Assembly: GCF_039832105.1 (NCBI RefSeq)
Contig: NZ_JBDOHS010000001.1
Location: forward strand, 62,001-126,000
Direction: 5' to 3'
DNA length: 64,000 bases
From: Dorea_A sp016295505
Lineage (GTDB): Bacteria > Bacillota > Clostridia > Lachnospirales > Lachnospiraceae
Notes under the pieces: model-generated
The model's database searches: none
What the model was told of the DNA's origin: nothing
Seen by the model: the letters and a program-made list of their open reading frames with translations, nothing else
Translations under genes and position numbers: made by a program
Part shown: piece after piece, positions 42,727-50,181 of the stretch
Position numbering within the stretch: the first letter of the stretch is position 1
How the letters are laid out: every line of letters begins with the position of its first letter

Positions 42727-43482
42727 TTACTGGTAATCCATAACATCAATCCATTTCAAAAGAAAGTCTTTTTCCAGTTCATTCTCCTTCTCCAGCTGAG
42801 ATGCTGCCACGATCGGAAGCCACTGCTGCACATACTGTTTTGCCGTATCACTCTTCTTACAGAACAACTTCAGATACAAGTCTGCTGTTTCCTGATCTTT
42901 CAATGCAAAAAGCAGATAAGTCATCGCTGCATCCGCACTTGCATTTCCCTGTGTTGCATGTGCCCAGTCCACTACCGTCATCTTACCATTCTTTCCTACG
43001 ATCACATTACTCGGATTAAAATCACCATGACATAGTTTGTCATGTTTCGGCATACTTTCCAGGCGTGTCAGAAGTTCATATCTCTGTGTAGCGTCCAGAG
43101 CCTTCAGCTGATTAATCTGTTTTGCAAGCTTATCCTTCAGTTTCATCAGCATCGGAGCCTTCTTTTCGTGTACTTTCAACTGCAGATCCACGAAATCTGA
43201 CATATACTTTTCCAGATTGTCATGGTCTACCTTCATCATTTCTTCCAGTGTCTTTCCGTCCTTATATTCAATCACCAGCGCCCACTTTCCGTCAATCTGA
43301 GTCACTTCTTTTAACTTCGGTATCTCAAGTCCTGTTTCTTCCACTCGCACTGTGTTCAGCGCTTCATTGAAAACTGCTGATTTCGGATGCGTCTTTTCAA
43401 ATACTTTCACGATACCTTCTTCTGTTTTGTAAACTTCTTTATAAGGACGTTTTACAATTACCTTGGCTTTTTCCGTTTTCAT
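42727..43482 (-). CDS. Aminoglycoside-phosphotransferase-fold kinase, substrate unknown
   Basis: The 251-residue protein has the APH kinase signature: KLCHGDFNPSNVIVGKNGKMTVVDWAHA with the catalytic HGDFNPSN and the metal-binding VDWA, and an N-terminal lobe with YKDGKTLEEMM. This fold covers aminoglycoside, choline, thiamine and fructosamine kinases. Nothing in the sequence or neighbours identifies the substrate, and antibiotic resistance should not be assumed. It is monocistronic. Confidence 0.82.
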   Translation of the reverse strand: MKTEKAKVIVKRPYKEVYKTEEGIVKVFEKTHPKSAVFNEALNTVRVEETGLEIPKLKEVTQIDGKWALVIEYKDGKTLEEMMKVDHDNLEKYMSDFVDLQLKVHEKKAPMLMKLKDKLAKQINQLKALDATQRYELLTRLESMPKHDKLCHGDFNPSNVIVGKNGKMTVVDWAHATQGNASADAAMTYLLFALKDQETADLYLKLFCKKSDTAKQYVQQWLPIVAASQLEKENELEKDFLLKWIDVMDYQ

Positions 43483-43640
43483 AGATATCCCTCCTGACTG
43501 TATTTCGTTCGTTCAATTGTCGTTATCTGCATTATACACCTGCTATATACATTTGAAAATACATTATTGATATTTTTTTAACTTATTTTTATCTCGTATT
43601 TTTATCGTTATTTTATTAACAATATATTGTAATATAATAG

Positions 43641-43674
43641 AGAACCGGTGCATGCCCTCATCAGCATCGGTTCT
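43641..43674 (-). terminator. Probable terminator of the peptide-use operon
   Basis: AGAACCGGTGC (43641-43651) pairs with GCATCGGTTCT (43664-43674) with one G-U wobble. The T-tract behind it is poor. Confidence 0.5.
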
Positions 43675-43692
43675 CCATCTCAAAATTGAACA

Positions 43693-45087
43693 TTATTTCA
43701 TAAGCATATACAATGCCTGTGCATAGATCTTCGCCGTCTCAACCAGACGATCCACTGCAATATACTCATCCGCTTCATGTGCAAGCTCCGGCTCGCCCGG
43801 AAATACCGGTCCAAAAGAAGCAAAGTTTTCCACATCCCGGCAATAGGTTCCGCCGCCAATCACAATTGGTTCTTCCTGCATTCCTGTCATCTCATTGAAC
43901 ACATTTAAAAGGATCTGTACAAGTTCTGCCTCTTTCGGAATATAGAGTGGAGGTCTCTTCTGCCAGTATTCCGCTTTTAATTCATATTTCCTGCAATTTA
44001 ATTCAATCGTCTTCCAGATCATATTGAGATCTACATGGACCGGGCAACGTACATCTACCTTCAGATCGCACTGCCTATCCTCCAGTTTTAAAATTCCCAG
44101 ATTCATACTTAATTTTCCGGACAGTTGATCTTCGCAGGCAATTCCCATGTTTCTGCCTTCCCATCCATCTGCAAATAACGCATGCAGTGCTTCAAAGAAT
44201 TGTGCTTCTTCTTCCGGCAAAGATACATCTCTTAAGAACTCTACCATAGGTAAGATTGCATTTTTCCCAAGCCATGGCTGCATGGCATGGGCGCTCACGC
44301 CGCGGAAGTTAAGACTCAGACAATCATCTTCCATCGTACAGTTTTCCATCTCACCGGTTTCGAGAAATCTCTTCTGAACCGCATCCAGTTCATCTTTCGG
44401 ACCACCCAGATGTACATTGGCACAATTGGGAACCGCATTTACTACAGTTCCACAATTCAGACTTTTCACATGCAGGCACCCTGTATCAGCCTCTTTCCAC
44501 TCTGTCTGAATCCGGAACCGGAGTATTCCCTTCTCCGCATGGATGACGGAGAATGATCCATCCGGAGAGAAGCCCATATCCGGGCTTTTCTCTTTGGTCA
44601 GATAATACTTAATGCATCTGTGTCCGGTTTCTTCATCACATCCGATGATGTGATTCACATGATTGGAAACCGGAAGTCCACTTTCTTTTACAGCTTTCAT
44701 CGCATAGAGCGCCGCTACCATCGGTCCCTTGTCATCCAGGCTTCCTCTTCCATACAGTTTTCCATCTTCAATCACCGGGTCAAATGGGTGACGGCTCCAC
44801 CCGTTTCCGGGCGGAACCACGTCAATATGAGAAAGAATTCCGATTTCTTTTCCTTCCGTTCCATATCGGACAGAACCTGCATAGCCATCATATTCCCTGG
44901 TTTCAAATCCCATATCTGCAGATAACCGGAGCACGGTTTTTAATGCAGTCTGAATATTTTCTCCAAACGGCGCTCCCTCTCTTCCTGTATCTGCATCAAT
45001 CACACTGGGGATTCGAATCAGTTCCTGTACGGATTGCAACATCTCTTCTTTATAGCTGTCTATCAATGAATCTAATACTGTTTCCAT
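43693..45087 (-). CDS. M20-family dipeptidase, PepV/Sapep-like
   Basis: The 464-residue metallopeptidase has the M20 metal motifs LSHIDVVPPGNGW, YGRGSLDDKGPMVAALYAM and GCDEETGHRC, and a late metal ligand region near FPGEPELAHEADE. PepV cleaves dipeptides in the cytosol. Its length (about 465) matches PepV. It is the last gene of the locus, 12 bp after the OPT transporter, and would process imported peptides. Confidence 0.9.
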   Translation of the reverse strand: METVLDSLIDSYKEEMLQSVQELIRIPSVIDADTGREGAPFGENIQTALKTVLRLSADMGFETREYDGYAGSVRYGTEGKEIGILSHIDVVPPGNGWSRHPFDPVIEDGKLYGRGSLDDKGPMVAALYAMKAVKESGLPVSNHVNHIIGCDEETGHRCIKYYLTKEKSPDMGFSPDGSFSVIHAEKGILRFRIQTEWKEADTGCLHVKSLNCGTVVNAVPNCANVHLGGPKDELDAVQKRFLETGEMENCTMEDDCLSLNFRGVSAHAMQPWLGKNAILPMVEFLRDVSLPEEEAQFFEALHALFADGWEGRNMGIACEDQLSGKLSMNLGILKLEDRQCDLKVDVRCPVHVDLNMIWKTIELNCRKYELKAEYWQKRPPLYIPKEAELVQILLNVFNEMTGMQEEPIVIGGGTYCRDVENFASFGPVFPGEPELAHEADEYIAVDRLVETAKIYAQALYMLMK

Positions 45088-45099
45088 CTTTTACTCCCA

Positions 45100-46776
45100 T
45101 TACTCTGTTGGTTTCTTCACCAGTTTGAATGTATTGGTAAAGAATGAGAAGAGTGCAGAACCGGCGATCAATCCGGCAGACAGTACATTCAGGTTCTTTG
45201 TTCCCTCTTCACCGAACTTCTTCTCAATAATAAAGCGAACAGCCAGGAAGATGAGTCCTGCAACACCTGCTTTCGGATTCATAATCAGAAGGCCTGCTGC
45301 AAACATAATACCAATCTGTCGTTTCAGTCCGCTGACCAGCTGAATTACACCGCCAAGGCAGGCAAAGATCAGGATATAACGCAATACCACAGCATCTACA
45401 CCCGCTTCAATCGTAGACTTATATACTGCTGCCACCGGCGGAATTCTTCCTGCCATGAAGTAAGATTTATAGAAGATAAATACTGCAACGATTGCTACTG
45501 CTGCACCCATAAGCTCTGCGAAGTACTGCTGTCTTCTTCCTTCTACTTCAAACTTCTGATTCTTTCCTTTTCCTCTTAAGATCCATCCGGTCTTCAGGTC
45601 ATAACCCATGTCGGCAAATGCAGGACCTGTACATGCCGCATAACCAGCCAGGAATGCAAGTGCTTCCGGTGGGAATCCAATAAACATACCGAGTACAAGG
45701 AAGATAATTACAGTTGCCATTGCCGGGAAATAACCGGAATGCATAGCCGAGATACCTACAAGGATCTCAGAAACCAGTGCTGCAATCATTGCATATACTA
45801 CCCAGATTACCAGCTTCACCGGACTCATCTCGGCTACCAGTCCACCGATCACTGCCATAACGATCGCACCGATGATATAGAGAACCATACCCTTTGTCAG
45901 AGCCTTTGACATATCTTCTGCAGATCTGGAATATACATAGACTTCTTTTTCTTCTGTTGTTTCTTTTGCTTCCTCTTTCTTCTTCGCTTCACTCTTTTCT
46001 TTGTACTTTTTGCGAATCAGAATTGCGGACTGGATCAGAGCAATCATACCTGCTCCAACCATGACACCCTGTGGTACGTAATAAGTACCAAGCGTATATC
46101 CAAACCAGCTTTCCCAGTAACCATTGCAGATCAGACCGATACAGAATGCAGTCAGTGCAACAATATTACCCAGACCACAGACACCGATAATATCCATCGG
46201 AAGTCCAACCCATGTTCCGGCAATACCTGCCACAATACCGGTTACCAGAAGCACTGCCTTTTTACCAAGTTCCGCTGCCGCAAGAATCGTCTCTGCAGTC
46301 GCGATACCGATCGGCCATGCCTCATTAGCCCCCATAAGTGGTGTATCAAACATCCAGTACATCATAGTAATATCAATCAGAAATGCAATGACACCTCCGA
46401 CCAGAATACCAGTACACATCTCCGGACGATCAAATACCCAGATTACAGATACACATACCATCAGCACATTTCCTGCTCCGAATGTCGCACAGGAAATTGC
46501 AGTTTCAATGATATTCTGTGTATGGATATTCTTAAACTTTTTGGTGAATCCCAGCGGGATCATACCGATGATAACCGCAATCAGCGCACCGATGATCGAT
46601 GAGTTTGTACTAAGTCCGAATCTTACGATCAGCTCCATACCGATGATCGCACCAAGTATAGATGTCAGTAAGATTACGACAATAATTGCAGGGTTAAATG
46701 TTTTTGGATGTTCCTGGGAACAATAATACTCTATCAGTTCTTCATCACTATTAAATTTCTTTTTTTCTTCTGCCAT
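45100..46776 (-). CDS. OPT-family oligopeptide transporter
   Basis: The 558-residue membrane protein has about 14 hydrophobic segments and the typical motifs HPKTFNPAIIVV at the N-terminus, MGANEAWPIGIATAE, and PEALAFLAGYAACTGPAFADMGYDLKTGW in the second half. The family imports small peptides by proton symport. The ATG at 46776 follows AAAGGAG; the ATG at 46806 lies in the upstream gene. It is followed by the dipeptidase and preceded by the two M29-like genes, making a peptide-use locus. Confidence 0.9.
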   Translation of the reverse strand: MAEEKKKFNSDEELIEYYCSQEHPKTFNPAIIVVILLTSILGAIIGMELIVRFGLSTNSSIIGALIAVIIGMIPLGFTKKFKNIHTQNIIETAISCATFGAGNVLMVCVSVIWVFDRPEMCTGILVGGVIAFLIDITMMYWMFDTPLMGANEAWPIGIATAETILAAAELGKKAVLLVTGIVAGIAGTWVGLPMDIIGVCGLGNIVALTAFCIGLICNGYWESWFGYTLGTYYVPQGVMVGAGMIALIQSAILIRKKYKEKSEAKKKEEAKETTEEKEVYVYSRSAEDMSKALTKGMVLYIIGAIVMAVIGGLVAEMSPVKLVIWVVYAMIAALVSEILVGISAMHSGYFPAMATVIIFLVLGMFIGFPPEALAFLAGYAACTGPAFADMGYDLKTGWILRGKGKNQKFEVEGRRQQYFAELMGAAVAIVAVFIFYKSYFMAGRIPPVAAVYKSTIEAGVDAVVLRYILIFACLGGVIQLVSGLKRQIGIMFAAGLLIMNPKAGVAGLIFLAVRFIIEKKFGEEGTKNLNVLSAGLIAGSALFSFFTNTFKLVKKPTE

Positions 46777-46802
46777 ATACCCTTCTCCTTTAGAAATCCG
46801 GA

Positions 46803-47867
46803 TCAATATCCGGCTACGCCAAGTTCCTTACATATCTTTCTTACCTCCGGATGCATATATACACCATCTTCTTCAAATATCTCTCCGTCCAGAATGATCG
46901 TTGGTTTTAATATGGTGCCGTCTGTATGACTCGGTGCATCCCACTTCTCCGCCAGGATAGATGCACCCTGACTTCCGATTCCGAATTCAATTCCTCCAAA
47001 TACTCTTTCGTCTTCCACGATTCTTCCGGTCGGTGACATAACTCCCGGATTAAATCCAAGAGAATAATGTGCAACTCTGTAGGAAGCCGGATGGTTGTAT
47101 CCTGCCAGCCAGTCACGGAAGATATCTGCATCTCTGTCTCCTTCAACTTTCGTAACAACACCGTTCTCTACCGTCAGCTTCACAGGAGATTTTAACAGTC
47201 CGATCTCTGCCGGCGGCCACAGTGCACCGTCAAACACCAGTGTTCCATTGATGGTAGACTCCATGCAGTTCCAGCTGATCTGTCCGCACATCATATTGGA
47301 CTGTCCCTTTTCAATCGCTCTTCTTCCGGAATGGCGAACCTTTCTTCCCTGCATCTCTCCATACAGATTCGTTCCATTTTTGCTGAGAATCTGTACTGTA
47401 TTTGCCTTTTCTATGATTGCTTTCATGGTCTCGCCCATCTTGATGACCAGATCGTAGTCTACATTGGTGATGCATCTTACGATCATGTCAACATCCATAC
47501 CTGTCAGGCAGGTATAACGACAGCCACAGGATAAGGCTTTCTGCCAGGAAAGACAATGCTGTACATTTTTATCGGCAAGTTCAATCCAGACATCCGCTTC
47601 ACAGGCTGCTGCCTGCAGCGTCTTCGGTGGATCGACACAAGTCTCTTTTGCTGTCGGATATTCGACCAGAACCGGAACCGCATCGATCGCGTGTGCTGCC
47701 GCTGCGATTGCATTGGCAACTCTCATATCTGACGAGGTGTCTGCTGTGATCATTACCGTCTCACCAGGTTTTGCAAGCATGACATCGCCAACCAGCTTCA
47801 TTGCTCCTTTGTATAGTTCATATTTCAGATATCCGTCTAACGGTTCAAACCCCAAACGAAGTTCCAT
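46803..47867 (-). CDS. M29-like aminopeptidase-family protein, copy 2
   Basis: The 354-residue protein starts MELRLGFEPLDGYLKYELYKG at the ATG at 47867 behind AGGAGG. It resembles the M29 aminopeptidase (AmpS/T)/2,5-dihydroxypyridine dioxygenase (NicX) fold, with EDERVFGGIEFGIGSQG and a SHTDGTI motif supplying the HxD metal ligands. It is highly similar to the adjacent copy. Given the OPT and dipeptidase neighbours an aminopeptidase role is likely; an oxygenase role is improbable in an anaerobe. It overlaps no neighbour and is 26 bp upstream of the OPT gene start. Confidence 0.75.
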   Translation of the reverse strand: MELRLGFEPLDGYLKYELYKGAMKLVGDVMLAKPGETVMITADTSSDMRVANAIAAAAHAIDAVPVLVEYPTAKETCVDPPKTLQAAACEADVWIELADKNVQHCLSWQKALSCGCRYTCLTGMDVDMIVRCITNVDYDLVIKMGETMKAIIEKANTVQILSKNGTNLYGEMQGRKVRHSGRRAIEKGQSNMMCGQISWNCMESTINGTLVFDGALWPPAEIGLLKSPVKLTVENGVVTKVEGDRDADIFRDWLAGYNHPASYRVAHYSLGFNPGVMSPTGRIVEDERVFGGIEFGIGSQGASILAEKWDAPSHTDGTILKPTIILDGEIFEEDGVYMHPEVRKICKELGVAGY

Positions 47868-47878
47868 GTTCGCACCTC

Positions 47879-48943
47879 CTAATATCCTGCCACTTTCATT
47901 CTGCGGCAAAGTTCTCTTGCCTTCTCGTCAAGATAAATACCATTTTCTTCAAATACGACATCATCAAATATAAGTGTCGGCTTCAGGATCGTTCCGTCTG
48001 TGTGACTCGGTGCATCCCATTTTTCTCCCATGATCGCTGCACCCTGGCTTCCGATTCCAAATTCGATACCGCCGAATACTCTTTCATCTTCTACAATTCT
48101 TCCGGTCGGTGCGGTAACTCCCGGATTGAATCCAAGAGAATAGTGCGCCAGACGATAACATGCCGGGTCATTGTAGGATTCGATCCATGCTTTCATTCTT
48201 GCTGCATCTCTGCCGCCTTCGATATTGGTCACAACACCATCTTCAAGAGTCAGTTTGATCGGATCCTGCAGGATACAGATATCTGCCGGTGGCCACAGGG
48301 CTCCGTCCAGTACCAGTGTTCCATTGATCGTAGACTCCAGAGGACACCAGCTGATCTGTCCGCCCAACATAAACGGATATCCTTTGATCGTTCCGCGCTG
48401 TCCGGAATGACGTACCTTTCTTCCGCTCTGACGAGCAACCAGATTCGTTCCGTTTTCACTCTTCACTTCGATTTTGTCTACCTTTTCAATGGTTGCTTTC
48501 AGATACTCACCAAATTCGATCATAGCATCGTACTCTACATTTGCGACACATCTGGTCAGCATATCAACATCAATACCGGTCAGGCACATGTATCTCACAC
48601 CATTCTTGATCGCAGCCTGCCAGGACAATGTATGCTGCACCGTCTGATATGCACATTCAAACCATACGTCTGCCTCCATCGCAGCGGCCTGGATCGGTTT
48701 CGGCGGATCCAGCAGAGATACAGGAGCAGTCGGATACGTGATACATACCGGAATTGCATCCAATGCGTATGCCGCAGCCGAAAACGCTTCCATTACCCGA
48801 CGGTCACTGGATGTATCACCGGTAACAAGCACATTCTCTCCAGGTTTTACCAGCATGACATCTCTTAATAATACCATTGCCCCTTTCCACGTCTCATAAG
48901 ACAAATACTCATTACGCGGTTCAAATCCCAACCTCAGTTCCAT
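47879..48943 (-). CDS. M29-like aminopeptidase-family protein, copy 1
   Basis: This 354-residue paralogue starts MELRLGFEPRNEYLSYETWKG and shares with the next gene identical stretches such as AHYSLGFNPGV, PTGRIVEDERVFGGIEFGIG and EKWDAPSHTDGTILKPT. The length is identical, so the pair arose by tandem duplication. It is the first gene of the operon, read away from a LysR gene. Either the two form a hetero-oligomer or they handle different peptide ends; sequence alone cannot tell. Confidence 0.75.
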   Translation of the reverse strand: MELRLGFEPRNEYLSYETWKGAMVLLRDVMLVKPGENVLVTGDTSSDRRVMEAFSAAAYALDAIPVCITYPTAPVSLLDPPKPIQAAAMEADVWFECAYQTVQHTLSWQAAIKNGVRYMCLTGIDVDMLTRCVANVEYDAMIEFGEYLKATIEKVDKIEVKSENGTNLVARQSGRKVRHSGQRGTIKGYPFMLGGQISWCPLESTINGTLVLDGALWPPADICILQDPIKLTLEDGVVTNIEGGRDAARMKAWIESYNDPACYRLAHYSLGFNPGVTAPTGRIVEDERVFGGIEFGIGSQGAAIMGEKWDAPSHTDGTILKPTLIFDDVVFEENGIYLDEKARELCRRMKVAGY

Positions 48944-49002
48944 AGTTCCTTCCTCCTTTTTTCATGCAAACCGATCATTTCATTCCCAAAAAAGAAAATG
49001 AC

Positions 49003-49023
49003 GAAGCCGCAAAAAGCAACCTC
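49003..49023 (-). promoter_or_regulatory. Terminator-like hairpin in the leader of the M29-OPT operon
   Basis: On the minus-strand RNA, GAGGUUGC and GCGGCUUC pair (with G-U wobbles) around a U5 loop, followed by GUCAUUUUCUUUUUU. It lies 60-80 nt before the first start codon and could attenuate the operon. Confidence 0.35.
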
Positions 49024-49184
49024 GCCTTCAATTATCAGAATTGCATGTACATTTTCTAAATACAACTATTTTATTTTTGAATTGTATCGCTTTTTCTTGT
49101 TCTATAATACATTTTTTCTGATTTCAAATTATATATTTTTATGCATTTATAAAATTAATTTATAGTACAAAAATAAACAGATAT

Positions 49185-49206
49185 GTATTATAATTCATTA
49201 TAATAC
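49185..49206. promoter_or_regulatory. 22-bp perfect palindrome upstream of the LysR gene
   Basis: GTATTATAAT and ATTATAATAC flank a central TC, 31 bp before the LysR start codon. LysR proteins often bind such sites for autoregulation and control of the divergent operon. Confidence 0.5.
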
Positions 49207-49236
49207 CTTGTTGTTCATTTCACAAAGGAGGTTTCC

Positions 49237-50136
49237 ATGCTTGACTTTCGTTTGTTAACATTTCTAGATTTATGCCATACCAACAGCTATACCAAAACCG
49301 CAGATAATCTGAGCATTACACAACCAGCCGTTTCACAGCACATCAGATATCTGGAGCAGTATTATGGCAAAAAGCTGATTCTTTATCAGAATCGTCACTT
49401 TTCACTGACAAAAGAAGGAGAATATCTGTTTAAAGAAGTGACAAAACTGCAAATCCACTCCAAGAAAATATTACAGAATATTCAGCATCTCTCAGAAGAA
49501 CAGGAAACCCCCGTCATTTCCATAGGATCCAATCCAACGATCGGAGAATTCATATTGCCAGGTCTGATTTCTTCCTATACCGCTCAGGAACCTGACTGCC
49601 GGATTCGCTCATTTATCGGTTCCACTAAAAAGCTGGAGCAATTATTACACAATGGAGATATTAACATCCTGATTACCGATTCCATTGATGCATGGCCTGA
49701 ATTTGAACGTCATCTGTTTCGAAGCGAACCAGTCTGCTGTGTATGCAACCCTTCTCATCCACTTGCAGAGAAAACAATCAGCTTAAACGATTTAAAATCC
49801 GAACGAATCGTATATCGTGAAAAATCTTCTTATGCATACTACATTCTGCAGAAATCATTTCAACGTATGGGCTATGATCTGGATACTTTCAACATTCCAT
49901 ACGAGGCAGGAAGTATGCATTCTATCATTCAGTATTTAAAGGAAGGACTTGCCATATCATTCTTATATCGGTGTGCTGTCCAGAAATACCTTGATAACGG
50001 GGAATTAAACGAGATATATCTATCGGAATTGCATGACTCTGTTGATTTTTACTACATTTATCCACAATCAACAACCACCTCTTCTCATGCAAAGCAATTT
50101 CTTCAGTTTTGTCTGGAGCAACAGAAGAAATCTTAA
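49237..50136 (+). CDS. LysR-family regulator, divergent from the peptide-use operon
   Basis: The 299-residue protein has an N-terminal LysR helix-turn-helix (residues about 4-62, with SYTKTADNLSITQPAVSQHIRYLE core TQPAVSQHI) and a periplasmic-binding-like effector domain (about 90-295). AAAGGAGG precedes the ATG. Position suggests it controls the divergent M29-OPT-dipeptidase operon, perhaps in response to a peptide or amino acid; this is inferred from context only. Confidence 0.85.
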   Translation: MLDFRLLTFLDLCHTNSYTKTADNLSITQPAVSQHIRYLEQYYGKKLILYQNRHFSLTKEGEYLFKEVTKLQIHSKKILQNIQHLSEEQETPVISIGSNPTIGEFILPGLISSYTAQEPDCRIRSFIGSTKKLEQLLHNGDINILITDSIDAWPEFERHLFRSEPVCCVCNPSHPLAEKTISLNDLKSERIVYREKSSYAYYILQKSFQRMGYDLDTFNIPYEAGSMHSIIQYLKEGLAISFLYRCAVQKYLDNGELNEIYLSELHDSVDFYYIYPQSTTTSSHAKQFLQFCLEQQKKS

Positions 50137-50140
50137 AAAA

Positions 50141-50168
50141 AGCGCCACACGTTTCATCGTGTGACGCT
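50141..50168. terminator. Bidirectional terminator between LysR gene and adhE
   Basis: AGCG-CCACACG pairs with CGTGTGA-CGCT around TTTCAT-type loop bases. Leftward a T7 run follows, giving a strong adhE terminator. Confidence 0.85.
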
Positions 50169-50181
50169 CTCCAGTACCTGA

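Noticed and set aside
42727..43482. Aminoglycoside resistance gene
   Set aside because: Only the general kinase fold is visible; there is no close likeness to a named resistance enzyme and no mobile context.
47801..48868. 355-codon plus-strand open frame opposite the M29-like gene
   Set aside because: It is an antisense opening caused by codon bias; no ribosome site or recognisable domain.
46803..48943. 2,5-dihydroxypyridine dioxygenase (nicotinate degradation) function for the M29-like pair
   Set aside because: That reaction needs oxygen and other nicotinate genes; the neighbours here are peptide transport and peptidase genes in an anaerobe.
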